From: Hirudo medicinalis | Lineage: Eukaryota > Annelida > Clitellata > Hirudinida > Hirudinidae | Direction: 5' to 3' | DNA: 64,000 bases | Assembly (NCBI GenBank): GCA_011800805.1 | Contig: MPNW01000014.1 | Span: 46,655-110,654, forward strand | Shown: in pieces, positions 50,801 through 64,000 of the stretch | Numbering within the stretch: the stretch's first letter is position 1 | How the letters are laid out: the number at the start of each line of letters is the position of its first letter | Program-made: the position numbers and the translations under genes | Notes under the pieces: generated by a model | The model's input: the letters and a program-made list of their open reading frames with translations, nothing else | The model's database searches: none | What the model was told of the DNA's origin: nothing

Positions 50801-52741
50801 ATATTAGCACAATATTATAACAACATTAGTGAATATTTAAAGAACTCTGGGTTCAGTGATGCTTAACAAAACTAACGAAAACTGAATTCAATGTAAGAGA
50901 CTTCCATGGCAGACGAATAGCGCAAAATGCAATTTTAACCGCAATTAAAACATTTGTCTGAGAAATTACTACATGCCCATCGACCGTGATTGTAATTGCG
51001 ATCGAAAATTAAGGGTTTCTTGAGGACGTAACTGTCAGTCTCTCTATTTTTGCTTATTTTCAGTTAATTCTTTTATGGACCACATGTTGAAAAAAATCAT
51101 ATCTTGTGAACATTGCATTGAAAGCTAATCATATCAATCGGGTGCTAATCCAGCATTAAAATATGGAAAATTTAAACAATTTGTTAAAAATTTGATTAGA
51201 AAGAAAAATACGAAACGAGAAATTGTGATTCCAGGGGATTCCAATTTCTTGTTTGTTCCTCATTTTTTATTTGCACATTCATTCTGAATCTTTATTTGAA
51301 ATTTGTAAACAAATTCGAGTCGAACAAAAAACGAATTAAATTTACATTTTGTGGCCATGTAATGAACTTGAAAGGGCATCAAATATGATCCAATATCTGA
51401 TTTTATTCACTATTGCTATAAATTCTCGGTCTGATTAGAACCACAAAATAAAACTAACTGTAACTTCGAAGCAGATATAAAATGTTTTCCACTTAATAAA
51501 GCAAATAATAATAATAATAATAGCAAAATACTGTGTGAAACTTCGTCCAGTTGCTCAAGCCTTTTCAGCCGTTCTGCGTTCATATGGTGCTTTTCTCATG
51601 GTTGTAGTCAAACGATGGTTGTAGCAAAACGATTCATATGTGCAGCGCGTCTCCATGGAAACCTCAGAAACATAAAGTTAATCCCCATTCAAATTAATTG
51701 CTCGTTAATCCTCATTCTTAATTGATTGAAATTTCGTTAAATAAGTGACTTGACGAGGATCAGAGAAAAAAGGGTGTTTACTGCAGGAAAATGGCACAAA
51801 ATAAACAAAATATTGGACTTTCTCACGATCATTTGATGACGTGGACATGTAATAATGACATGTAATAATGACTTCCATTAGCCCGAACGTCGTTACTGCG
51901 TGACATCCGATAGACCCTCACGTGATCATGCAAATCATGTAAAAACAATAGCATTAACAACAACAATGTTGTTATTGTTGTTAATAATATTAATAATGTA
52001 AAGCGCCATAAGCGTGAGAGTCAAATAATTTTTTTAATAACTAAATAATAATTGTTTAATTATAATATTAATTATATTGTTAATATAATTCATTAAAATA
52101 TAAATATGCATAATAATACTAATAATAATAACAACAACAGCAACGCTAATAATGGTGTTTGCAAAAGTTTAGATTAAATGTCAGTTGTTTGATCAGAAAA
52201 TGACTGAAGCATGTAATCATGTAATAACTGCTGCATATTAACGGAGATTAATTCGGATTATAACTTCCTACTCGTGCTAAAGCGGATTTTTACAAGAAGT
52301 CATATTAACAAATGATTTACAGAAAAAAGTGTGATATGTAAACATTTGTTAAAATGGTAAAAATATGATCTCATATTCGTTCGATATTTGATCGCCATAA
52401 CATCTTTTGCACTAACGAACTTCACTTGTGAGTTTTGTGTGCTTGCAACAAAGTTTTGCCCTCATCATCTCAAGTTGCTCAACATCGCTAAATTAACTCC
52501 ATCATCTCCATGAAATCAGAAGCTCCAGTGCATTCTTATCGAATTTGTTATTTTTCAATAAAAATATTCATGAGAAATAAAATCTGCAAAATTTCTTCTA
52601 AACATTTTTATCGAACTTTTAGAAAAGTAAAAAAAAATTTTTATTTTTCAGAGAAATTACTAAATAAAAAACTTTACCTATGACTTGACAACAGGAGATC
52701 TGCCAAGCGAGTGTTAGGAGGAACAATGGGAAGAATTTCAT
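47821..52741 (-). CDS. Type I membrane protein with one SUEL (galactose/rhamnose-binding lectin) domain
   Basis: Exons 52741-52678, 50515-50231, 50185-50006, 48272-48185 and 48109-47821; 301 residues, all phases agree. Residues 1-21 are a signal peptide (MKFFPLFLLTLAWQISC). Residues ~25-115 are a SUEL/GBL lectin domain: LCIDSAFDLTCADGYVLEIV, paired cysteines, SACNGQRRCRFNVEK, and the closing YEMVRYQCVRG. A Ser/Thr/Pro stalk follows (~117-176), then one membrane span (VVIPVIAGLIITTLIISIAC, ~181-200), a basic stop-transfer (KKNIKLKYLRQK) and an ~85-residue cytoplasmic tail with Tyr residues and several Cys. This layout resembles EVA-1/EVA1C guidance co-receptors, but those have two SUEL domains; here there is one. 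Ligand unknown. The 2.2-kb first intron and the 1.7-kb third intron contain repeats, the latter a LINE relic. Confidence 0.85.
49100..49390 (+). mobile_element. LINE ORF2 C-terminal relic in lectin-gene intron
   Basis: One + frame gives RTTTENRKSRGDLIEAFKIY, which matches the 'TLE-RR-RGDLIE-FKI' block of CR1/Jockey-like LINE ORF2, and about 100 bp later NYFSPSVISLRNKLN, the 'F--RVV-LWN-LP' block. Stops interrupt it. It is antisense to the host gene and distinct from the LINE at position 1. Confidence 0.65.
50520..52677. other. First intron of the lectin-receptor gene
   Basis: AT-rich with short AAT/AAC runs (about 51505-51522, 51957-51990, 52115-52150). No second SUEL domain or other exon was seen in either strand. 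Confidence 0.55.
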
Positions 52742-53119
52742 GTTCACTTTTTAAACAAAACACTTTCAAGCGAGGACTTTGCTCAGAATGAACATCAAAC
52801 TGAAACTGTTGGAAGCTCTGACAATTATGCGATGCGCTCCAAACTGTTTTGTGGCTTACTGCTAGCTGGGGTAATCTATCGCATTAATAATAAACAGCAC
52901 AATAAAAACCTTCCTTGTCACCAACTTTCGTGGGCTGAATCGTGTTTAATAAAATAATTTCAAACAACTTTTATATTTTCAACGACACGAGTTGTTTGGG
53001 AACAAATTTTCGAGGAAACATTCGAATGATTCCAAGTAAAAGTCTTGATGCTAAGTAATTACGGAAGAGAAGGAAATATTTTGATTTCGTTCGAGTCTTA
53101 GAAGATGGCGGTGGATCGT

Positions 53120-56100
53120 TCACTGTCTGCACACGATGACAGGGCACGGAGCATGATGAACAACGTAGTCGCTGACACTCCCCATGATTGTCCTTTTGAC
53201 CTTCCCCAGCCTCGGGTCCCTACGACCACCATGACTGCCTCTTCCTCTTCTGCCACACGACAAATCGTTTCTCCTTTCTTCGAGCCAGATTCAACCCTCA
53301 TTCTTCCTGATATCTGCGATGAATTATCATGAATTCTTAATGCTGTTATTTCAATCATGCTCAGTAAATTTAAAAGTAAATTCTACTAACTATTCGAAGT
53401 TCAATTCAAATTTTAAATATTTTTAAAATGTAAAATGATCACAATGAAGAATGTATTTGTTGGAGTATTTTGAGTGGATATGCTTCTTATTTTGAGTGGA
53501 TATGATTCTTAAAAACCTTTTCACTCGAATTAAAAGAAATACTTTCTAAAAATCACGACTGAAAACATGCTTGATTTCTTAAAAATTCAATTGGTTCTTT
53601 ATTACATTTTGAACAATTTGCATGAAAACCACGTCTTTTCGATTTCATGGAAAAAATCTTTTTAAATTGTTTTTAGCTATTTTTGATTTTTGTTTAAATT
53701 AGTTCTTTAAGACTTTTGGAAACTCTGATAAATATTTTTCTAAATGTTAAAAATGCATTGTGTTAATTCTTATTAATGAACTGATTTGTTTAAGAATCAA
53801 TGCTCAAATATTTCAAAAGCACTTCAAGCACGTCATTTGTTTCTCGTGAATCATTATTAAACAATGAAGCACTAAACAATTACTGTATTTCCTCTGAAAT
53901 CCTCGTCAACTTAAGAGGTGATGTCATGTACAATTTCATTCAATCCTTTTGAGGTCGACCGAAGAAGAACAGGTCGGTCCGATTTAACAGGCGAGAGCAG
54001 TTTTCAAAATAATTTGCAAAACTTAAAGTCGTGGTCACAATTACGTCGAGATCAGCAAAAGTGCATCGCATTTTTGTGTGTAATTGTGCCTAATTACTGG
54101 CGTTACTAACATTGTGAACCTCCGAAAACCTATGGGATTACCGCAGATGTTTTCAGTGAAAAATAAGAAGTAACACTGTGTGCGAGGCCTTTGTGAATAA
54201 ATTATAGTTTCTTGGAAATATATTTTTTAATCATCATGCACTTTATTATTCTTTAGTGAGGGACCATCATATCAAGGAAAAAACAATATTTTTCAAAGAT
54301 TATTCCTTAAAATTAGGCAGATGCATGGCTGAAATGTTTCAAGTATATCAAATATTATTACTTAATTTAAATGTGACTTTAAATGAAGGAATTGCAGTTT
54401 GGAATAATATAAATAATATAAAGCAATAAAAGGGGAACGTTAAATCAACTTTTTCTGAGCAATAACAAATTAATTATTTCAGCCGAGCTCACATGACATC
54501 ATTCCAGAAAATTGGTTTTTTTTTATTATTTCCTGAAATTTGATCGTAAACATTTTTATTTTAAACTGACAAAAAAGAGTAAAAGTTTTTCGAACAAATC
54601 CCAAATGACGATCGAAATTCGTCAGTGAAATGGGTTTCAATTATTTGCATCCTGTTGAGGTGCACAGCTGCTCCTACGAAGCCAGGCTTCTTTCTACTTT
54701 CTCTGAGGCCTCAAATGTCCACTTCCATATTTAATTACCAGTAATTTCCATGCGATGCATTTAAAGGTGGAATGTCTGCTATGAACTCCCATTCATCAAG
54801 TAACATGTGCACTCATCTCATTGTCTGTGCTGCTTATTAAATTCTTCATCACCTTTTCTTCTTTGATGTAATCAAATGAATGAGATTTAATAAATCCTTG
54901 AATGTGCTTTTGATTATTATTTTAAGCAGTTATAAATATTAATTGTTCACCGTTGATGTCGCATTTATTGTTTTCCAGACATTGTTACCTTGGACAAAAA
55001 AACTAAATGTTCTTTTTTATTCAAATAATTTTAATGGGTCGTCAAAAGGCATTCATTGATTAATAAATTTATTAATAGATTCACTTTTACACCGATCACT
55101 CACCCCCTTTTCGAGGATCCATCCGTTGTACCTGTCCTCCAAAGGGCTTATTTTCTGAGATTCTTTCTTGGGCATCTCGTCGTTAGATTCTGAAAATGAT
55201 TTAAGCTCACCTCAATATCGGGGTTTTAAATGTGTTAAAATTTTAATTTTGAAAATATAATATAATAATTAGTTTAAAACATTACACGAAATTGAAATTA
55301 AAAACTAGTTAAACGAAATTAGTAAACGAATGTACAAATTTAAATCACAACATAGAAATAAAAAACATATCCTGAAGTTTAAAATTAAATCAAATTAAAA
55401 TCAGATGAGAAGCTGAAACCCCTTGAAATATTCCACCTAATGACATTCATGGAGCAGCATGGATTTATTAGTTGAAACCGGATGAAGCTGTTGAGTGCAT
55501 GAGGTTTATAAATTCTCAACAAAAAAATTTTATTTTATGCTGCTTTCATTGTGTCTTTGACAGAAATACAAAACCTTTTGGTCTTTATTTCCAATTTACC
55601 GCCACCTGGTGTGATCAGACGTGCGAAACATAAAAGGTATTTATTTTACGCCAGCTGAAATGTTAGTATCGAAATTATATGTGAGCGTCCAAATATTTAT
55701 TTCTGTTGAATGAATTTTATTGGTCGCGTTTTATCAGGAGACATTTAAAGAAATCATTGGCAGAAAAATAATGTTTTACAATTTCAATTAAAATGCAGTC
55801 ATTTGTGGCATGAGCACTTCCATTCCAACGGAAATGGAAAAACAACGAGGCATGCCATAAAATCATTTCCATTCATTGGATCATAAAATCAACTTATCTC
55901 TCAGCTGAAATGACATGAATAGCATGACTCGAATTAATTAAATATCGAAGTGAAAAGATATATCGAGCAGTGTTACACAACCACTCCAAGTTGTGCTTTC
56001 GTGCTGTTTGCTGCGATAACAACCTTCCATTAAAATGATTGAACGTTTCAATCATTATATTTTATGCTTATTCCCGTCCTAATATCGTTGCTAAGAAACT

Positions 56101-57337
56101 TAAAATTGTTGAAAATAATTGAGAAACAATTTTCGATGTTTCTCTCCTCTGATTGTCTCGCTGATATTTCAATATTTTTCTTGGAAGAAAGCACTAAACA
56201 GGCGTCAATAAGCATTGATAATATTGATTGTGAAGTTGTACAATCAAACGTAGTTTGTTCAAAATGTTCTTAAGTTGCATCTAATTTAGGAGTTATCAAG
56301 AGGTTATCAGACTTATCACTTAAATTATCCAATTAATATTATAATAACAATTGCCTGACTGGATATCTACAATATAACTATCATTTAGTTATTAAATGTT
56401 GTTAAGGACTTTAAATCTAACAGATTATTAGTATTGGTTCTGATATTTCAAGATACAATGAAACTAAACGAATTTAATTTAACAAAACTAAGACAAACAA
56501 AAACAAAATAAAAGATGGCCTACTGTGAACCGAACCTTCGTTGATGTACAACAAGATGACCTCGTTGTCAGGACGATGGACTGTTGACAAATACCCTGGA
56601 ATTTTACCATCGTTACGTGTAATTAGAATCGCAAGTTAACGATCAATAAAGTAAATTCTTTCAGATAGTTAATTAATTATTTGTTGTAATCATTTGAAAA
56701 TTCAAACGAGAAAGTTGTAAGTTTACTGATTGATGGTGATATCGGGATTGCAATTGAAATACCAGCATTAAACTTAAAACAATTAAAAAGAATATCATCT
56801 CATTTAAGAACCTGTTTCAATGAAAATTGGGTTCGATACTCTAATGAAAGAGTCATTTATAAAACCATGTTGATATTCCAAGTGAATTCTTCCGCAACAA
56901 TGTGTTCAAAAGTTTATTTTTCTTTATCATTTAAAAAAAAAATAGACGCCAATTATGCTTGTTGATTTATATTATCGTAAATGGAATTTTCAATGTTTAA
57001 TAGAAGCTAACAAAATGTCAAATAGTTAAAATAATATTTCGTGAAGCGATGAAAGTATTTCTTTTAAGCTTTCCGTCATTTTCATGCAATTAATTCAGTC
57101 CTAATTTGTGTTAATATTATTTAATAATAATAATTAATAATAACTTTGAATAACTTCAGCTTCACCTCAATAAACGTCACTAACCGGCAGATACAACAAC
57201 CAACAAAATAAGCAAATAAGTAATAAAATAATAACAATTAAATATTAGTAACAGTGATGCTAAAACGTTAACTTACACAGAAAAGCCTGTTCGGCTTGAT
57301 CACTTGGATCGACAGCGATGATGATCTTCCTGGACAT
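53120..57337 (-). pseudogene. Universal stress protein (UspA family) gene with a one-base frameshift
   Basis: Exons 57337-57277 (MSRKIIIAVDPSDQAEQAFL), 56595-56536 (WYLSTVHRPDNEVILLYINE), 55189-55104 and 53313-53120; about 134 residues, near the usual 140-160. The fold binds nucleotide in many members. Exon 4 starts in the right frame with GETICRVAEEEEAVMVVVGT and RG, the nucleotide-binding G-x2-G region, then the frame must move by one base at about 53206-53213 to continue as GKVKRTIMGSVSDYVVHHAP and end VIVCRQ. Exon 4 is 194 nt, one short of what phase requires. Everything else (splice sites, phases, N-terminus) is intact, so this is either a sequencing or consensus error in a C/G run or a very young pseudogene. 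Metazoan USPs occur in many invertebrates and not in vertebrates. Confidence 0.85.
53400..55100. other. Third intron of the stress-protein gene
   Basis: About 1.8 kb of AT-rich sequence between exons 4 and 3 of the USP gene; no additional exon recognised. The frame at 53918-54109 (+) lacks support. Confidence 0.5.
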
Positions 57338-59964
<2,627 letters not shown>

Positions 59965-60020
59965 ACGCATCACTCTGTTTTGAACTTTTCCACTCATTAT
60001 CATCTATAAGAAATGTTTGT

Positions 60021-60026
60021 AATAAA
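60021..60026 (+). terminator. Poly(A) signal of PCNA
   Basis: AATAAA 57 bp after the stop codon. Confidence 0.6.
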
Positions 60027-60337
60027 ATTATTTTTGGAAAGCATAGACGAATGAAGCACATTGGAGGTTATTCTGCTCATTCGTCGATTTCATGACAGGT
60101 CATTCCGTGGGTGGGGCTTCGTCTTATTTGTCAGGTCTGCCAAAGCATACACGTTTTATGGTATGTGAGGTCTGCTCGTAGCGATGACTAGTTTTGTTTT
60201 TTGTTCGGATCAAAAACCGATTAAATTAGCTGTTGCTCCTGAGACTTACGGGTTTAATGTTTAGGAGACATGTTTTCTCGTGGTGTTGACGAACGCCCAT
60301 CGTTTATAAACGGCGAATCCTTTTTCTAGAATAAGGA

Positions 60338-61790
60338 ATGAGTAACAGAGGTGCAGAAACTTGTTGGCAGGTAGGGAAGACTGTGCTGGCGGCGAATGAG
60401 TACATGTTTGAAAATCAGATTTGTACCGATGTGTTTTTTAACATAAACTGGAATATGGCCGAAACTACGATAGGAGCTCACAGATACGTCTTGATTTCTA
60501 GAAGTCCTGTATTCGAGGCAATGTTTTGTGGACATATGTTGGAAAACGGCGGTGGGAATGAATCCACAGTACAAATAACAGATATAGATGCTGATTCCTT
60601 TCAAGAGACTTTGAGGTAATGAAACTTTTGTAAACCTCTCGTTTTATTTTTTCAACCTCGTCTTAAAATATTTTTAATTCTTGACTTTGGGTTTTTCTTT
60701 AAGATTTATTTACTGTGAAAGTGCCAACCTCTCACTGCAGAATGTTTGTTCAGTCTTGTATGCATCAAAAAAGTATTTGTTACCTGACCTTACGAATCAA
60801 TGCAAACTGTTCCTTGAGAGGAATCTTGAAGTTGATAATGTTTGCATAATAATTGATCAAAGTATCACGTATGATGAATATGAACTGACTAAAAAGTGCC
60901 TTGAATTTATAAGTCCCAGAGCCCGTATAGTTTTCGGAAATGAATCATTTCTGAGTTTGTCACAAGCAGCCTTGTCCAAAATTATTGACTGTGACAATTT
61001 ATATGTTGAAAGTGAATCATGGCTTTTCAAAGAATGCTTGCGATGGGCCCAACACCATGAAACCATGTATATGTTACAAAATGTCAGCTTGGAATGTACT
61101 GAAATGGTGCCTGTTGATGAAAATAGAATTAGAAATATTCTTGGGGACATTATTTTCAAGATAAGATATTTGCTTATGGACCCTCTGGAATTTGCAAGGG
61201 AGGTGGGCAGCCAAAGTACACTAAAGGACAGTGAGAAATCCTTACTCTATTATCACATTTTGACTGGTGAACTTCTCCCTCCTGGTTCTGTCTTTAAGCA
61301 GAAAAATCGTGTCAACATATGCAGCAGATTCACATCGACAGGGTCAGCCCAGCAGTGGTGGTCTTGCAATGGTCCGACAGATGCCATATCTTTCTCAACA
61401 GATGTTGATATTGACTTGGTAGGGGTTGTTCTTTATGGGGGTAAATCTCCTTGCCAACATGATGTAAATGCAGAGATTTGCTTAGTTGGAGATTCACTAG
61501 ACGAACTTACTAAACTTGCTTCTGTGGATTATGTAATAAATTCTGATGGATCCCCTTCACCATGGGCAGTATACTTTACATCACCTGTGCCTCTGCTGTC
61601 TAGGCTACTCTACACCATTCTTGTCACTATGAAAGGGCCCCTCACTCACTATGGCACATTTGGAAAAGAGACTGTCACTAGCTGCGGAGTAACTTTTAGT
61701 TTTTCCAGTTCTCCAAAATCAACCAACGGAACGAACGTGAAGAGCGGCCAGATACCCCAACTAGTTTTCATGAAGAAGATTGGAAGCTGA
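60338..61790 (+). CDS. BTB-BACK-PHR protein (BTBD1/2/3/6 family)
   Basis: Two exons, 60338-60615 and 60704-61790; 454 residues. Residues ~12-125 are a BTB domain (VLAANEYMFENQICTDVFF, IGAHRYVLISRSPVFEAMF, TDIDADSFQETLRFIY). Residues ~140-245 are a BACK domain (DNVCIIIDQSITYDEYELTK, then FLSLSQAALSKII and WLFKECLRWA). Residues ~300-450 are a PHR domain (NRVNICSRFTSTGSAQQWW, DVDIDLVGVVLYGG, TMKGPLTHYGTFGKE). Family members are substrate adaptors for Cullin-3 ubiquitin ligases; BTBD6 acts in neural development by removing Plzf. Paralogue group is not decided: the length fits BTBD6/BTBD3/BTBD1-2 alike. The gene begins 374 bp after PCNA on the same strand. AATAAA at 61920-61925. Confidence 0.92.
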
Positions 61791-61919
61791 TCAAATTCTG
61801 CGATTTGTTAACTATGCCTAGATTATGAAAAACGGTTACATGTAGATAAAAACTTTTTTTTTTAAGTTAGCTTTGCTGACCATGTCTTATAACATGAATA
61901 GGCAGATTACACTAAACTG

Positions 61920-61925
61920 AATAAA
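61920..61925 (+). terminator. Poly(A) signal of the BTB gene
   Basis: AATAAA 130 bp after the stop; it and the transketolase poly(A) signal near 62213 (minus) face each other in a 486-bp convergent gap. Confidence 0.55.
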
Positions 61926-62275
61926 ATCTAATAAAATTGTGAGCTCTATGATCCACTGTTATTGCCATTGTTCTTGCCAGTGGTTTGTTCATTTGTTACT
62001 CAATTAATATTATGCCAGCCAAAGTAGACATGTCCACATTTAACCACCTTCTGCAATGCTGAGTGAAACAATAACAAGGCCTGAGCGGGCTGGGTTTGTC
62101 AGATCATCCTGTACACCCAAAGCTATAAAAATACTTTCACCAAGTAATTAGCTTGTCTAACACAGAACATCTAATGACCTCAATAATTGGAAATTGAGTG
62201 TATAGTATAAATTTTATTAACCATAAGCAATATTCCAATGCTCAATGATATAGTTGGTTCTGAGGTTGGATGTCT

Positions 62276-63749
62276 TCACTTAGTGATGATATCTCTGACA
62301 GCCAGTACGATGCTGTCAGCATTTATTCCAAAGAGTGCCAGAAGTTCATCGGGCTTTCCGCTTCGAGGCACTCCATTAACTGCGAGGTGTTTGATGATTA
62401 TGTTTCTCTCCATCCTCAAAGCACTTGCAACAGCCTCTCCAATACCTCCTGAAGAACAATTTACAAAATAATGTTATGCATTTAGATATCACATCTCTCT
62501 ATTTGTTGACAGGGCCAAACATGGCCATAAACATCCAAAAATAATGTTAACGGACAAGTTACCAAACTGATTAATAATTTTAAAGCAAATAAGACAACTA
62601 GAACAACCATTTTTTTTGTATAGCAACTAATAAGACTTCATTTCAAATGTTAACCCTTTAATAAGGTCAATAAATTAATATTTAGAAATTTGAGACTTTC
62701 ACCACCTTATTCACCAATACGTCTATTAAGCTCTTCAGAAATTCTTTTGTAAAAAATTGGGACACAAAACTAACCCTCAGGATAGTGATCCTCCACAACA
62801 ACTATGCGACCATCAGTTTTTCTTGCACAAGCCAACAAGGTCTCTGCATCAATGGGCTTTATAGTGAAAGGATCAACAACAGTCACATTAATTCCTGATT
62901 CTGATAGCAAGTCAGCAGCTTTGAGAGCCTCAACCAATGTTACACATGCTGCTACGATTGTGACCTGGTCCTTTGCACTCTGACGAAGAATCTGAAAAAC
63001 GCACGTCATCATGTTGCAATCTAAACAATTTGATGATGGTGATAATGATGATGACCGTTCAAATGTAAGATATATTCACCTTTGCTTTTCCAATAGCAAA
63101 ACTCTCATTGTTATCATAAATAACAGGTACATTTGGACGACTGGTCCTAATGTAGCAAATCCCCTTGGTATTGGCTGAGAGCTCAACAGCCCTTTCTGTG
63201 CTCACAGCATCGCTCGGATAGAAGACAGTGCAAGTCGGAATAGCTCTGAACATGGCAAGATCTTCTAGCCCCATTTGCGATGGACCATCTTCTCCTATGA
63301 GATGAAAAAATTTTAATGTACAAACTAACTGCTTTGGTTGACGTCCTAGTGTACAAACCGATAGACACTCCACAGTGAGATCCACAGAAGTTGGCGTCCG
63401 TTTGAGAAATGGCTCCCATCCTTATCTGGTCATAAGCCCTGGACAAGAAGCATGCAAAAGAACTTGCAAAGGTGACAGTTCTATTCCTGGTGGCACAACC
63501 AATGGCAACCCCGACCAAATTTTGTTCCGCAATGAAGCACTCGATGAACTGTTCTGGACGAGCTTCCTAAAATTTAGGGGTAAATCAAACTGATAAAAAT
63601 AAGCAGACAAACAACATTTATTGATATTTCATCACCTTGAGCTTTATGGAGAAAGTGGAGTTTTTCATGTCACCATCAAGAGCAATGAGTCTTGGGTTGT
63701 CCTTACCAAGCTTTGCTAATATGTTGCCGTAAGCCTGCCTCGTAGCAAT
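62276..63749 (-). CDS. TKT: Transketolase, C-terminal part (gene continues past the window)
   Basis: Visible exons 63749-63636, 63566-63359, 63294-63080, 62991-62775 and 62448-62276, 309 codons including the stop; earlier exons lie beyond position 64000. Transketolase moves two-carbon units between sugar phosphates in the non-oxidative pentose phosphate pathway with thiamine diphosphate. The sequence holds the pyrimidine-binding domain ([40 protein letters not shown] with the catalytic Glu of the AEQN motif, [30 protein letters not shown]) and the C-terminal domain ([57 protein letters not shown], ending ITK). Phases agree throughout. It converges on the BTB gene. Confidence 0.95.
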
Positions 63750-64000
63750 CTATGAATTGATGAAACAATCAATACAGCAAAAAGAAAATTGGCATGTAAC
63801 ACATTGAAACATATGAAAAATCTGACAAAAATCAAGTGATCCCAATATCATTAAATGTTTTCACACAAACTCAAATAATTCAAAAACAAATTAGGCAGAA
63901 AATAATTGATAACCTACAATACTTATCTTGAAAACTCTTATTTATTAGTACAACTTCCATTCTACGTTGAGAATGTCAGGTAATTATCATTTGACTCTTA

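Noticed and set aside
53105..53332. Plus-strand 75-codon ORF
   Set aside because: It is the shadow of the conserved last exon of the stress-protein gene on the other strand.

Overview
This is invertebrate animal nuclear DNA. Genes are split by mostly short GT-AG introns, the sequence is AT-rich, intergenic DNA is full of microsatellites and decayed transposons, and every recognisable gene is a conserved metazoan one. No phylum is proved; a universal stress protein and a SUEL-lectin receptor beside MAST, KANK and SLC4A11 fit an invertebrate, not a vertebrate. Three isolated N bases (3817, 25720, 33637) mark assembly joins.  Layout from left to right: 1-2500 holds three transposon relics (LINE 3' end, Tigger/pogo, and a hAT copy with intact ends and an 8-bp target duplication). 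3686-4360 is trinucleotide repeat. 4538-6511 (+) is a short KANK-like gene with KN motif but no ankyrin repeats. 8590-19232 (-) is a 25-exon MAST kinase gene whose large intron carries a 23-bp minisatellite split by a LINE. 20566-21664 (-) is GAR1. 22873-23946 (-) is a small single-pass membrane protein that is about 18 % cysteine. 28451-37745 (+) is a complete 19-exon SLC4A11-like transporter. 39408-40839 (+) is SERBP1/HABP4-like. 42382-43404 (+) is ribosomal protein S2 with a GC-AG intron. 44430-46650 (-) is a nested stack of mobile DNA: a repeat-family ORF interrupted by a LINE, itself interrupted by a 56-bp retroposed tail. 47821-52741 (-) is a one-domain SUEL-lectin membrane protein. 53120-57337 (-) is a universal stress protein gene with a one-base frameshift. 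58595-59964 (+) is PCNA. 60338-61790 (+) is a BTB-BACK-PHR protein. 62276-63749 (-) is the 3' part of transketolase, cut by the window edge.  The exon models were made by hand from splice sites, reading phase and family alignment from memory; for MAST, SLC4A11, PCNA, RPS2, SERBP1 and the lectin gene all exon phases agree and the totals divide by three. The genes are unrelated housekeeping, signalling and transport genes and show no operon-like or defence-island logic. I found no CRISPR, rRNA or confident tRNA. The most unusual items are the ankyrin-less KANK, the cysteine-rich membrane protein, the nested insertions with readable target duplications, the LINE inside a minisatellite, the long N-terminal extension of SLC4A11, and the frameshifted stress-protein gene.
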